Source: a bacterium (lineage in GTDB: Bacteria > Patescibacteriota > Minisyncoccia > UBA6257). From it: a DNA stretch of 45,990 nucleotides. The position numbers were made by a program, and so were the translations under genes. The DNA lies in contig JAGGZF010000032.1 of the NCBI GenBank assembly GCA_021162155.1, positions 1 to 45,990 of the forward strand. The letters are read 5' to 3'. Below the pieces are notes generated by a model. That model was given only the letters and a program-made list of their open reading frames with translations. It was not told where the DNA came from and did no database searches. Shown here in pieces: positions 39,572-45,990 of this stretch. Positions within the stretch are counted from its first letter, which is position 1. Each line of letters begins with the position of its first letter.

Positions 39572-40345
39572 TTGAAAGACACAAAAGAAAGAAATTTCCT
39601 GGTAGAAAACAATTTAAGATTAATTTATGTCTTTTTAGGGGGATTATCAATGAGCTACTTGAAAATGTTGGGTGTGGAAGAAGAGGATTTAAAAGGTGAA
39701 CTATTCTTGACTTTACTAAAAGTAGCAGAAAACTGGAACCCTAAGAAGGGTAAACTCAGTACTTATGCCTTTACAGCTTTCAGAGCTGCTCTTGCCAGAA
39801 TTATAGGTGAGAGTCGCTTAATTCATTACGACTGGGAACCAAAAGAACTTTTCGTAAAACTTCAGAAGAGTCAGCAAAAATTAGAGCGGGAATTAGGACA
39901 TAAACCAACTATTGCAGAATTAGCTAAAGAGATGAATCTTACTCCGAGAATGATAGAAAAAATACTCGAAATGCGAAGAAAAGTAGCATCTTTAGATGAT
40001 GATATATCTACAGATATAACCCTTTTAGATACATTATCTCCTTCTCTTGTAAGTTTAGAGGAAGAAGTAGTCCAGCGAGAATATGAAAAATGGAGAGTTA
40101 AAGTTATCCAAGAAGGTTTAAATCACCTGAGCGCCAGGGAAAAATTTGTAATAACAAGATATTATGGATTAGATGGCGCTGAACCATCAACTCTACAAGA
40201 AGTAGGTCACCTTTTAGCCCAAAGAGAAAATAAAAAGAAGGATTTCTCCCGAGAGAGAATAAGACAAATTAGAAATAAGGGATTAATGAAATTAAAAAGA
40301 TATATTCAAGGAAAATATGTCTTTCTTTGTAAGCCCCATTTTTAG
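39572..40345 (+). CDS. divergent sigma-70 family factor (alternative sigma-like)
   Basis: A 257-aa sigma-70-like protein. The TTG start is set by a perfect Shine-Dalgarno sequence; an in-frame GTG at 39563 lies inside that site and is unlikely. Region 2 occupies about 5-75 (NNLRLIYVFLGGL, WNPKKGKLSTYAF) but lacks the WW pair of RpoD region 2.3. A region 3-like helix bundle with GHKPTIAELAKEMNLT lies near 108-123. Region 4 (LSAREKFVITRYYGLDG, then SRERIRQIRNKGL) carries about 8 extra residues (LAQRENKKKD) in the helix-turn-helix turn. It likely directs polymerase to a small gene set. The C-terminal codons form the 5' arm of a terminator. Confidence 0.85.
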   Translation: MKDTKERNFLVENNLRLIYVFLGGLSMSYLKMLGVEEEDLKGELFLTLLKVAENWNPKKGKLSTYAFTAFRAALARIIGESRLIHYDWEPKELFVKLQKSQQKLERELGHKPTIAELAKEMNLTPRMIEKILEMRRKVASLDDDISTDITLLDTLSPSLVSLEEEVVQREYEKWRVKVIQEGLNHLSAREKFVITRYYGLDGAEPSTLQEVGHLLAQRENKKKDFSRERIRQIRNKGLMKLKRYIQGKYVFLCKPHF

Positions 40346-40377
40346 CAATAATATATTAAAAATGGGGCTTATTTTTT
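40331..40377 (+). terminator. intrinsic terminator of the second sigma-like gene
   Basis: AAGCCCCATTTTT (40331-40343) pairs perfectly over 13 bp with AAAAATGGGGCTT (40358-40370), with a 14-nt loop, followed by a run of six T. The 5' arm includes the last codons and part of the stop of the sigma-like gene. The T-run abuts the stop of the convergent PEGA gene. For minus-strand transcripts no T-run follows, so it is best as a plus-strand terminator. Confidence 0.88.
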
Positions 40378-41737
40378 ACCAACTTACTGATTGTATCCCT
40401 TCATTATCTAAATAGAAAATTCTTCGGAGCGAGTTATCTACTTGGAATTGTTTATCTTTTATATTCTGTGTTACTAAGAACGCTTTTTTCTGGTTGCGGT
40501 CATAAATATAGAGGGTTTGGCCCTGACAAAATAATAGATATTCTTGGTTATAGAACCACTGAGGCATTTTGTCTGAGTGAAGCGCTAACCCCTCTTTTTT
40601 AGAAGTGAGGACATCATAAATAAAAGAATTATTACCCTTTTTTCTAACAAGAAGAGAGGTGTTTTCTGGAGAGAGTTGAAAATCAGTTACCTCTCTTGCT
40701 ATTAATTGGGGCACATCTTTTTTAGTGATTAAGTAAAGATTTTGAGAGGAATCCAGAACAAGAAGATAATTTGAATTATTTAGAACGAAAGGATGTATAA
40801 GGGCGGGATTTTTACGGTCGATATGGAAAACGAAAAGAGATTCTTGCTGTATGTTTTTGGTGTTAAAGTTATAACTGAATAGTATTCCCTGATTGGAGAA
40901 ATAATATAATTTTGAACCAGAGGGGGTTAGGAATAAAACTTTTTGGTCTACGAGTTGCTCTAAATTATCTTCTAAAAATTCATAATTATATATTGCTTGT
41001 TCGGTTTGGATAATTAAACTGTCTTCTTGATGGGGAGAGAAAAATACTTTATGTATTGTAAATTTTTTTGTTTCTGTTAGTTTTTCTTTAAATAACTTCT
41101 GGAGATAATGTTGTAGTTCTATAGTAGATTTAGAGATGCTGCCAAGGTCTTCGAAATGAATAGAGCCAAGATAAAGATAATATTTTTGTCCTACTTGATA
41201 TATTATCCTTTTGTCTTCTTTATCTAAGATAATTGGGGGCGAATTAGTAGTATTTACCTCTTTACTTTGTTTTGTAGACCTGTCAAATTCGAATATATGA
41301 TATTTAGTTTTTGAAGCAGCAACTTCTTTGGTTATGTAAATAATTTGATTATTGTCTGGCGATAATTGAAAATCAATAATTTGCTTGTTTTTAATTAAAG
41401 TATGAGGTGACCATTTGACAGGAAGAAGATGGAAAGAGATTTTAGTAAGAGCATTCCTCTTTACAGATACTTTCTTATCTTGGGAATAAAAACCGGGGCA
41501 GGTGGCAGTGATAATATAATCTTTAGGAATAAGTTTGATTTTCTTAACTCCTCGTCTAAGAGAATAAATTTTATTGTCTATATTTAATATTGCCGAGGGA
41601 GGATAGACTCTAATTTCTACGGTTCCTTTATTAAATAGGGCAAGATTAGGAGCGGTATTAGAAGAAGTAGAGATAAAATAAAATAAACCTATGCAGGTAA
41701 TAATTGAAATAATATATATAGAGAAACGAATATTCAT
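40376..41737 (-). CDS. PEGA-domain membrane-anchored protein with propeller-like repeats
   Basis: A 453-aa protein with an N-terminal TM/signal anchor (5-24), a PEGA domain at about 38-108 (GTVEIRVYPPSAILNIDNK and DYIITATCPGFY), then about 340 residues of repeating beta-strand units such as FQLSPDNNQIIYIT and FQLSPENTSLLVRK. These units recall TolB/WD40-like propeller blades. It probably acts outside the membrane in envelope or ligand binding; no catalytic motif is seen. It is transcribed alone, divergent from the ftsW/rodA gene. Confidence 0.8.
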   Translation of the reverse strand: MNIRFSIYIISIITCIGLFYFISTSSNTAPNLALFNKGTVEIRVYPPSAILNIDNKIYSLRRGVKKIKLIPKDYIITATCPGFYSQDKKVSVKRNALTKISFHLLPVKWSPHTLIKNKQIIDFQLSPDNNQIIYITKEVAASKTKYHIFEFDRSTKQSKEVNTTNSPPIILDKEDKRIIYQVGQKYYLYLGSIHFEDLGSISKSTIELQHYLQKLFKEKLTETKKFTIHKVFFSPHQEDSLIIQTEQAIYNYEFLEDNLEQLVDQKVLFLTPSGSKLYYFSNQGILFSYNFNTKNIQQESLFVFHIDRKNPALIHPFVLNNSNYLLVLDSSQNLYLITKKDVPQLIAREVTDFQLSPENTSLLVRKKGNNSFIYDVLTSKKEGLALHSDKMPQWFYNQEYLLFCQGQTLYIYDRNQKKAFLVTQNIKDKQFQVDNSLRRIFYLDNEGIQSVSW

Positions 41738-41753
41738 ATTCCTAATCTACTTT

Positions 41754-41759
41754 ATTATA
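41754..41759 (-). promoter_or_regulatory. -10 box of the PEGA gene
   Basis: TATAAT on the minus strand (41759-41754), predicted start near 41747, about 10 nt before the ATG. The -35 candidate TTTTCT at 17 bp is weak. It lies inside the spacer area of the divergent ftsW/rodA promoter, so the two promoters overlap. Confidence 0.45.
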
Positions 41760-41764
41760 ACTCA

Positions 41765-41793
41765 TTGTCTTAAATAAGAAAATATTGTACAAT
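41765..41793 (+). promoter_or_regulatory. promoter of the ftsW/rodA gene
   Basis: -35 TTGTCT (41765-41770), 17-bp spacer, -10 TACAAT (41788-41793), start near 41800 and ATG at 41809, a leader of about 9 nt. This layout rules out the upstream in-frame TTG at 41785 as start. Confidence 0.6.
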
Positions 41794-41808
41794 GATAATA
41801 GTAATGGT

Positions 41809-42921
41809 ATGTCTTTGTATAATTTTCATTCATCTCAGTGGGGCCACTCTTTATTAATTGTATCCAGTATCTTATTAGTGACGGGGATGATTAGTTTAAT
41901 TAGCGCTTCTGCTGTAATAGGGATACAGAAACATAATGATGTCTTTTATTTTGTAAAGAAGCAGTTATTAGGGATATTATTGGGCGCATTGTTGGGATAT
42001 ATTGTTCTTAAAATGCCCGTTCGTTTTTGGCAAAAAACATCCTCCTTTCTTTTAATAATTAATATTATTCTAATAATTTTGTGTTTTGTGCCCTCCTTAC
42101 AAGCTCCCGGCGCGGCTGCCCGGCGCTGGATAAAACTTGGTCCTTTTACTGTCCAACCATCTGAGTTTTTGAAAATAACCTATAGTGCTTTTGTGGCATC
42201 TTTATTAGCGAAATTCTCTCTTGAAGAGAGAAGGAAAGTGTGGGGAATCCCTTTTATAATTTTTATTTTTTCTCTGGCAGTCATATCGGGCATTATTCTC
42301 AAGCAGCCATCCACTGGCACGCTATTTACTTTAGTAACTGCCAGTATAGCAATGTATTTAGCGGCAGGTATGACTCCTGTTCAATTATTGTCTTTGGCGT
42401 TGATAGTTGCCATAGGGGGATTTTATGTAGTTCAAAAAACTCCTTATCGATTAGAAAGAATTATATATTTTATGTCTCCAGAAAAAGACCCTTTAGGTAA
42501 AGGATATCATATACTTCAATCTCTTCTTGGTATAGGCTCTGGCGGATTATGGGGAGTTGGTTGGGGGAGATCTGTTCAAAAATTCAATTATTTGCCAGAG
42601 AGTCATACCGATGCTATTTTTGCTATAATAGCAGAGGAGTTTGGTTTTATAGGTTCAGTTTTTATTTTGTTCTTATTCTTAATGCTGTTTTCTCTGGGTC
42701 TTAAAATAGCCCGCTCTGCCAGAACAAAGTTCGAAACATTTTTCGCTATAGGTTTAATATGTAATATCTGTATTCAAGCTCTAATTAATATAGGGGTTAT
42801 GACCGGAGTTTTTCCTTTTACTGGGGTGCCTCTACCCTTTATTAGTTATGGTGGTTCTGCAATGATTACAACTTTAGTTAGCGTAGCTTTACTTTACAAG
42901 ATAGCACTAAAGAGGGGATAA
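41809..42921 (+). CDS. FtsW/RodA/SpoVE family glycan polymerase
   Basis: A SEDS-family peptidoglycan glycosyltransferase, 370 aa from the ATG at 41809, with about ten TM helices. Family blocks: SLISASAVIG near 21, GAAARRWIKLGPFTVQPSEFLK near 102-125, YLPESHTDAIFAIIAEEFG near 257-275 and VPLPFISYGGSAM near 340. The usual KQPDxGT block reads KQPSTGT, replacing the Asp with Ser. MurG follows after 7 nt, as in dcw clusters, which favours FtsW, but RodA cannot be excluded. Confidence 0.9.
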   Translation: MSLYNFHSSQWGHSLLIVSSILLVTGMISLISASAVIGIQKHNDVFYFVKKQLLGILLGALLGYIVLKMPVRFWQKTSSFLLIINIILIILCFVPSLQAPGAAARRWIKLGPFTVQPSEFLKITYSAFVASLLAKFSLEERRKVWGIPFIIFIFSLAVISGIILKQPSTGTLFTLVTASIAMYLAAGMTPVQLLSLALIVAIGGFYVVQKTPYRLERIIYFMSPEKDPLGKGYHILQSLLGIGSGGLWGVGWGRSVQKFNYLPESHTDAIFAIIAEEFGFIGSVFILFLFLMLFSLGLKIARSARTKFETFFAIGLICNICIQALINIGVMTGVFPFTGVPLPFISYGGSAMITTLVSVALLYKIALKRG

Positions 42922-42928
42922 TAATCTT

Positions 42929-44119
42929 ATGTCTTATCAAATACCTTCTCAGACAATTCGCATAGTTCTTACTGGTGGCGGTTCGGGCGGTCATACTTTT
43001 CCTTTAATAGCAGTAGCAAGAGAATTAAGGAAGATGTCTCAAAAGAAAGGACAGAGTTTAGAATTATTTTATATAGGTCCAGATGATTTTGCGGCCGACT
43101 TCGTGCGCCAGGAAGGAATTGCAGTGAAAACTATTTTAGGAGGTAAGTTCCGGAGGGATTGGAGCCCGGGAAATCTATTAAAAAATATAGTAGATATATT
43201 CAAAATTATAGGAGGTTTGGTGCAGACATATTATTATTTATTAGTATTAATGCCTGATGCTATATTTTCCAAAGGTGGCTATGGTTCTTTCCCGGTCGTT
43301 TTTTGGGGAATAGTTTTTGCCATCCCTATATTTATTCATGAAAGTGATGCAGTGCCCGGCTTAATGAACAAGATGAGTGCTAAATTTAGCAGAACTATTT
43401 TTGTAAGTTTTCCTGATACCCAACGATATTTTCCCCGGCACAAGACGATAGTGACCGGCAATCCGATCAGAATTGATTTAGTTGCAGAGAGAATAGATCC
43501 TTCGAGGGCTAAAGAATTGCTGAAGTTGGATAACAAAAGACCGCTTGTTTTGGTTCTTGGTGGTTCACAGGGCGCTCAGCATATTAACGATATTATTCTG
43601 GATATACTGCCAGAAGTAATAGACCGGGTACAAATAGTTCATCAGACCGGAAATAAAAATTATCAACAGGTCCAGAGAGAGGCAGAGATAGTATTCCGAG
43701 AGATTATAAAATCAGAAGAGAATAAGCAATTTTACCATCCTTATCCTTTTTTGATAGAGACAGATAAACCTGTACCACATTCTTTAAAATTTCTCTATGC
43801 TGCAGCGGACTTGATTATAGCCAGGGCTGGCAGCGGTTTAATTTTTGAGATAGCAGCAGTAGGTAAGCCGTCTATAATAATTCCTCTGCCTTGGGCTAGT
43901 CAGGGGCATCAGCTCAAAAATGCTTATGCTTATGAAAAATCAGGCGCCTGTGTGGTGGTAGAAGAGAAGAATCTGCGCACTAATATATTTTCTGATTTAA
44001 TCCTGCGATTGCTTCAAGATAAGAAGAAATTAGCACAAATGTCCAAAGCTGCCCTTTCTTTTGCTAAACCACAGGCCGCTGAAGTAATAGCCCAATATCT
44101 CTGGAGTAGGGGATTATAA
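42929..44119 (+). CDS. murG: UDP-N-acetylglucosamine:lipid I transferase MurG
   Basis: MurG adds GlcNAc to lipid I, making lipid II on the inner membrane face. The 396-aa protein (about 35 longer than typical) has the N-terminal glycine loop LTGGGSGGHTFPLIAVARELR near 14-34, IFSKGGYGSFPVV near 111, HESDAVPGLMNK near 136, VLGGSQGAQHIN near 208 and ARAGSGLIFEIAAVGKPSIIIPLP near 293. It works with the upstream FtsW/RodA protein, which polymerises lipid II. Confidence 0.95.
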   Translation: MSYQIPSQTIRIVLTGGGSGGHTFPLIAVARELRKMSQKKGQSLELFYIGPDDFAADFVRQEGIAVKTILGGKFRRDWSPGNLLKNIVDIFKIIGGLVQTYYYLLVLMPDAIFSKGGYGSFPVVFWGIVFAIPIFIHESDAVPGLMNKMSAKFSRTIFVSFPDTQRYFPRHKTIVTGNPIRIDLVAERIDPSRAKELLKLDNKRPLVLVLGGSQGAQHINDIILDILPEVIDRVQIVHQTGNKNYQQVQREAEIVFREIIKSEENKQFYHPYPFLIETDKPVPHSLKFLYAAADLIIARAGSGLIFEIAAVGKPSIIIPLPWASQGHQLKNAYAYEKSGACVVVEEKNLRTNIFSDLILRLLQDKKKLAQMSKAALSFAKPQAAEVIAQYLWSRGL

Positions 44120-44146
44120 AATAAATATAAAATAAATGGGTTTTTG

Positions 44147-44155
44147 TGGTATAAT
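44147..44155 (+). promoter_or_regulatory. extended -10 promoter of gltX
   Basis: TGGTATAAT is a perfect extended -10; the predicted start near 44162 leaves a 44-nt leader, long for this genome. The leader holds a direct repeat TTTAGCTAT at 44171-44179 and 44183-44191. Confidence 0.6.
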
Positions 44156-44205
44156 TAATTTAGTGCTTAGTTTAGCTATGGGTTTAGCTATCTATCTTTA
44201 AGCAT

Positions 44206-45705
44206 ATGGACGACCCCAAAACTTCTCAATCGTTATTTGGTCCCCGGGCGAGAATAGCACCTAGTCCTACCGGGTATCTACATATAGGAACTGCCAGAAC
44301 TGCCCTATTCAATTTTCTTTTTGCCAGAAAACATGGAGGGCAGTTTATTTTAAGGATAGAGGACACCGATCCTAAAAGGTCTAAAAAAGAATATGAGGAA
44401 AATATTTATGAGGGTCTTAAGTGGCTAGGGATTATGTGGGATGAAGGACCGGATATAGGAGGTGATTATGGTCCTTATCGGCAAAGTGAGAGAGTGGATA
44501 TATACGAAAAATATCTGAGGCAATTATTAGATGAGAATAAGGCCTATTATTGCTTTTGCACTCCTGAGGAATTGGAAGCCCAGAGAAGAGATATGATTTC
44601 GCGAGGACTGCCTCCTAAATATTCAGGGAAATGTCGCCATTTACCTCCGGAAACAGTTAAGCAGTATTTAGCCCAAGGCAAGCACTCGGTTATTAGGTTC
44701 AAAATGCCCCCCAAAGAAGTGAAATTCCACGATTTAATTAGGGGCGAGATTAAAGTAGACCTGAATCTTATAGGAGATATAGTAATAGCGAGGAATTTGA
44801 GGGAGCCGCTGTATAATTTTAGTGTAGTAATAGACGATTATCTTATGAAAATAACGCATATAATCCGCGGAGAAGACCATATTTCCAATACCCCTAAGCA
44901 GATAGCCATACAGGAGGCTTTAGGCCTTCCTAGGCCCATTTACGCGCATTTACCAATGATTTTAGGACCGGATAGGTCTAAGTTAAGTAAAAGACACGGG
45001 GCTATGCCGGTGACAGAATATAGGAAAATGGGTTATTTGCCTGAGGCTATTGTCAATTTTATAGCCCTTTTGGGCTGGCATCCTGCTTCTGATAGAGAGA
45101 TATTTAATATGGAGGAATTGATAAAAGAATTTAGTTTAAAAAGGGTTCAAAAGAGTGGGGCAGTATTCAATGTAAATAAACTTAATTGGTTTAACAGTCA
45201 ATATCTCCGTCATTTATCCCTAGATAAATTGACTAAGATAGTTAGAGAATATCTCCAAAAATATTCAGATAAGGCAGAGTTATTAAAAGAATATTCAGAT
45301 GAATATTTGAGGAAAGTTATAGAGATAGAATTAACCAGAATAAATAAATTAAGCGACTTAATTGTTCTTTCTGACTTCTTTTTCGAAAAAAACTTGCGTT
45401 ATTCTCCAGATCTGTTGGTTTGGAGAGATATGACTTTAGCAGAAGTGAAGCAATCCCTGCAGGACAGTGCTAAAGTTTTACAGCAGATTAACCAAAAAGA
45501 TTTTTTGAGGAGTAATATTCAGGTCAAACTATTTGAATTTATAGAGAAATCACCTCAGTATAGAGGAGATAAAGGGAGGTTGTTGTGGCCGCTGAGAGTA
45601 GCGCTTTCCGGCAAAAAGGCATCTCCTTCTCCTTTTGAGATAGCAGAGATTTTGGGAAAGAAAGAAACATTAAGAAGAATAGAAGTGGCTCTTAAAAAAA
45701 TCTAA
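44206..45705 (+). CDS. gltX: glutamyl-tRNA synthetase
   Basis: A class I synthetase of 499 aa charging tRNA-Glu (and perhaps tRNA-Gln where an amidotransferase is present; none is seen here). RIAPSPTGYLHIGTARTA (about 16-33) holds the HIGH-type motif and DRSKLSKRHG (near 258) the KMSKS motif. The zinc-type segment YCFCTPEE with a later KCRHL is present. The C-terminal anticodon-binding region is complete. It uses an extended -10 promoter and a small hydrophobic ORF follows. Confidence 0.96.
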   Translation: MDDPKTSQSLFGPRARIAPSPTGYLHIGTARTALFNFLFARKHGGQFILRIEDTDPKRSKKEYEENIYEGLKWLGIMWDEGPDIGGDYGPYRQSERVDIYEKYLRQLLDENKAYYCFCTPEELEAQRRDMISRGLPPKYSGKCRHLPPETVKQYLAQGKHSVIRFKMPPKEVKFHDLIRGEIKVDLNLIGDIVIARNLREPLYNFSVVIDDYLMKITHIIRGEDHISNTPKQIAIQEALGLPRPIYAHLPMILGPDRSKLSKRHGAMPVTEYRKMGYLPEAIVNFIALLGWHPASDREIFNMEELIKEFSLKRVQKSGAVFNVNKLNWFNSQYLRHLSLDKLTKIVREYLQKYSDKAELLKEYSDEYLRKVIEIELTRINKLSDLIVLSDFFFEKNLRYSPDLLVWRDMTLAEVKQSLQDSAKVLQQINQKDFLRSNIQVKLFEFIEKSPQYRGDKGRLLWPLRVALSGKKASPSPFEIAEILGKKETLRRIEVALKKI

Positions 45706-45727
45706 TTGTTTATAATGATTAAATATT

Positions 45728-45922
45728 ATGGATTGGAGCCAATTTACAACTCAATTTGGCCAATTTCTTTATCAGGCCTTAACCGATTTAGATAAATTGG
45801 TAAATAAGGTATTTACCTACGGAATTTTAGGGCATCTCTGGGCTATCTTGAAAGCCAGTATCAGGATTTTAATTGCTGTTTTAGAATTTATTATTAAAAT
45901 ACTGAAACTCTGTGTGAAGTAG
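45728..45922 (+). CDS. small hydrophobic/amphipathic protein (64 aa)
   Basis: A 64-aa ORF starting 22 nt after gltX, ATG after an A/T leader. Residues about 30-61 are strongly hydrophobic with spaced Lys, one membrane or amphipathic helix, and the N-terminal 25 residues contain Gln, Phe and Asp in a helical pattern. No family recognised. It could be a small membrane protein or a short toxin-like peptide; the evidence supports only translation being likely from codon-like composition and spacing. Confidence 0.5.
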   Translation: MDWSQFTTQFGQFLYQALTDLDKLVNKVFTYGILGHLWAILKASIRILIAVLEFIIKILKLCVK

Positions 45923-45937
45923 GATAAATAAATTTTT

Positions 45938-45975
45938 AATTTACTTACTCCAATTTATAAATAGAGTAGTTAATT
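45938..45975 (+). terminator. possible terminator hairpin after the 64-aa ORF
   Basis: AATTTACTTACTC (45938-45950) pairs with GAGTAGTTAATT (45964-45975) apart from one bulge and one mismatch, with a 13-nt loop. Only a short T-run follows, so it is a weak candidate for the end of the gltX transcript. Confidence 0.3.
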
Positions 45976-45990
45976 TTGAAATATTATAAG

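Noticed and set aside
41785..41808. TTG at 41785 as start of the ftsW/rodA gene
   Set aside because: It overlaps the predicted -10 region, upstream of the likely transcription start; ATG 41809 is better.

Overview
The window looks like a chromosomal segment of a small, AT-rich bacterium of the Candidate Phyla Radiation (Patescibacteria, most like Parcubacteria). That placement is an inference. It rests on low GC, tight gene packing with ATGA/TAATG overlaps, shortened housekeeping enzymes (AlaRS of 600 aa, MurE-like of 425 aa), and gene types that recur in that group (a baseplate-J-like single-pass protein, a TraG/VirD4-like ATPase with a membrane partner, HARE-HTH and PEGA proteins). TGA works as a stop, so the code is 11, not the Gracilibacteria code 25. 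Almost no gene has a Shine-Dalgarno (SD) sequence. Starts are mostly ATG after A/T-only leaders, and several promoters are extended -10 boxes only 0-15 nt from the start codon.

Layout. 1-3025: end of an upstream gene, then queuosine genes queA-tgt-queH and a 50-aa basic ORF. 3033-4027: polysaccharide deacetylase facing speD. 4131-6582: the AmmeMemoRadiSam trio amrS-amrB-amrA, whose promoter overlaps the divergent speD promoter. 6572-11529 (minus): thpR, a split PriA relative lacking its ATPase motifs, def, fmt and a PGRP-type amidase. 11671-15627: S41 protease, divergent enolase, D-2-hydroxyacid dehydrogenase and HIT protein. 15632-18778: glmS interrupted by a 452-residue intein with a LAGLIDADG endonuclease; efp abuts it on the minus strand. 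19482-22274: MgtC-like protein, tRNA-Lys, secD, secF. 22339-26346: a sigma-region-4/HARE-HTH protein, a membrane protein and a TraG-like ATPase. 26443-33785: undecaprenol/diacylglycerol kinase-like protein, GGDEF protein, dnaG, rpoD, murE-like gene, alaS. 33857-39475: baseplate-J-like protein, then infA-rpmJ-rpsM-rpsK-rpsD-rpoA-rplQ-rplM-rpsI. 39572-45922: a second sigma-70-like factor (the only gene with a strong SD), a PEGA/propeller protein (minus), ftsW/rodA, murG, gltX and a small hydrophobic ORF.

How the genes fit together. Cell-wall genes are scattered but consistent (glmS, murE-like, ftsW/rodA, murG, lipid kinase, amidase, deacetylase). Translation and tRNA modification are heavily represented, as are three proteins carrying sigma region 4. 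The most notable signals are the glmS intein, the ATPase-less split PriA, the single SD-led gene in an SD-poor region, a 12-bp perfect inverted repeat across the promoter of the sigma4/HARE gene with a related half-site upstream of the second sigma-like gene, and overlapping divergent promoters of two SAM-dependent loci. No stretch over 300 bases lacks a gene, and no CRISPR array, insertion sequence or rRNA was seen.
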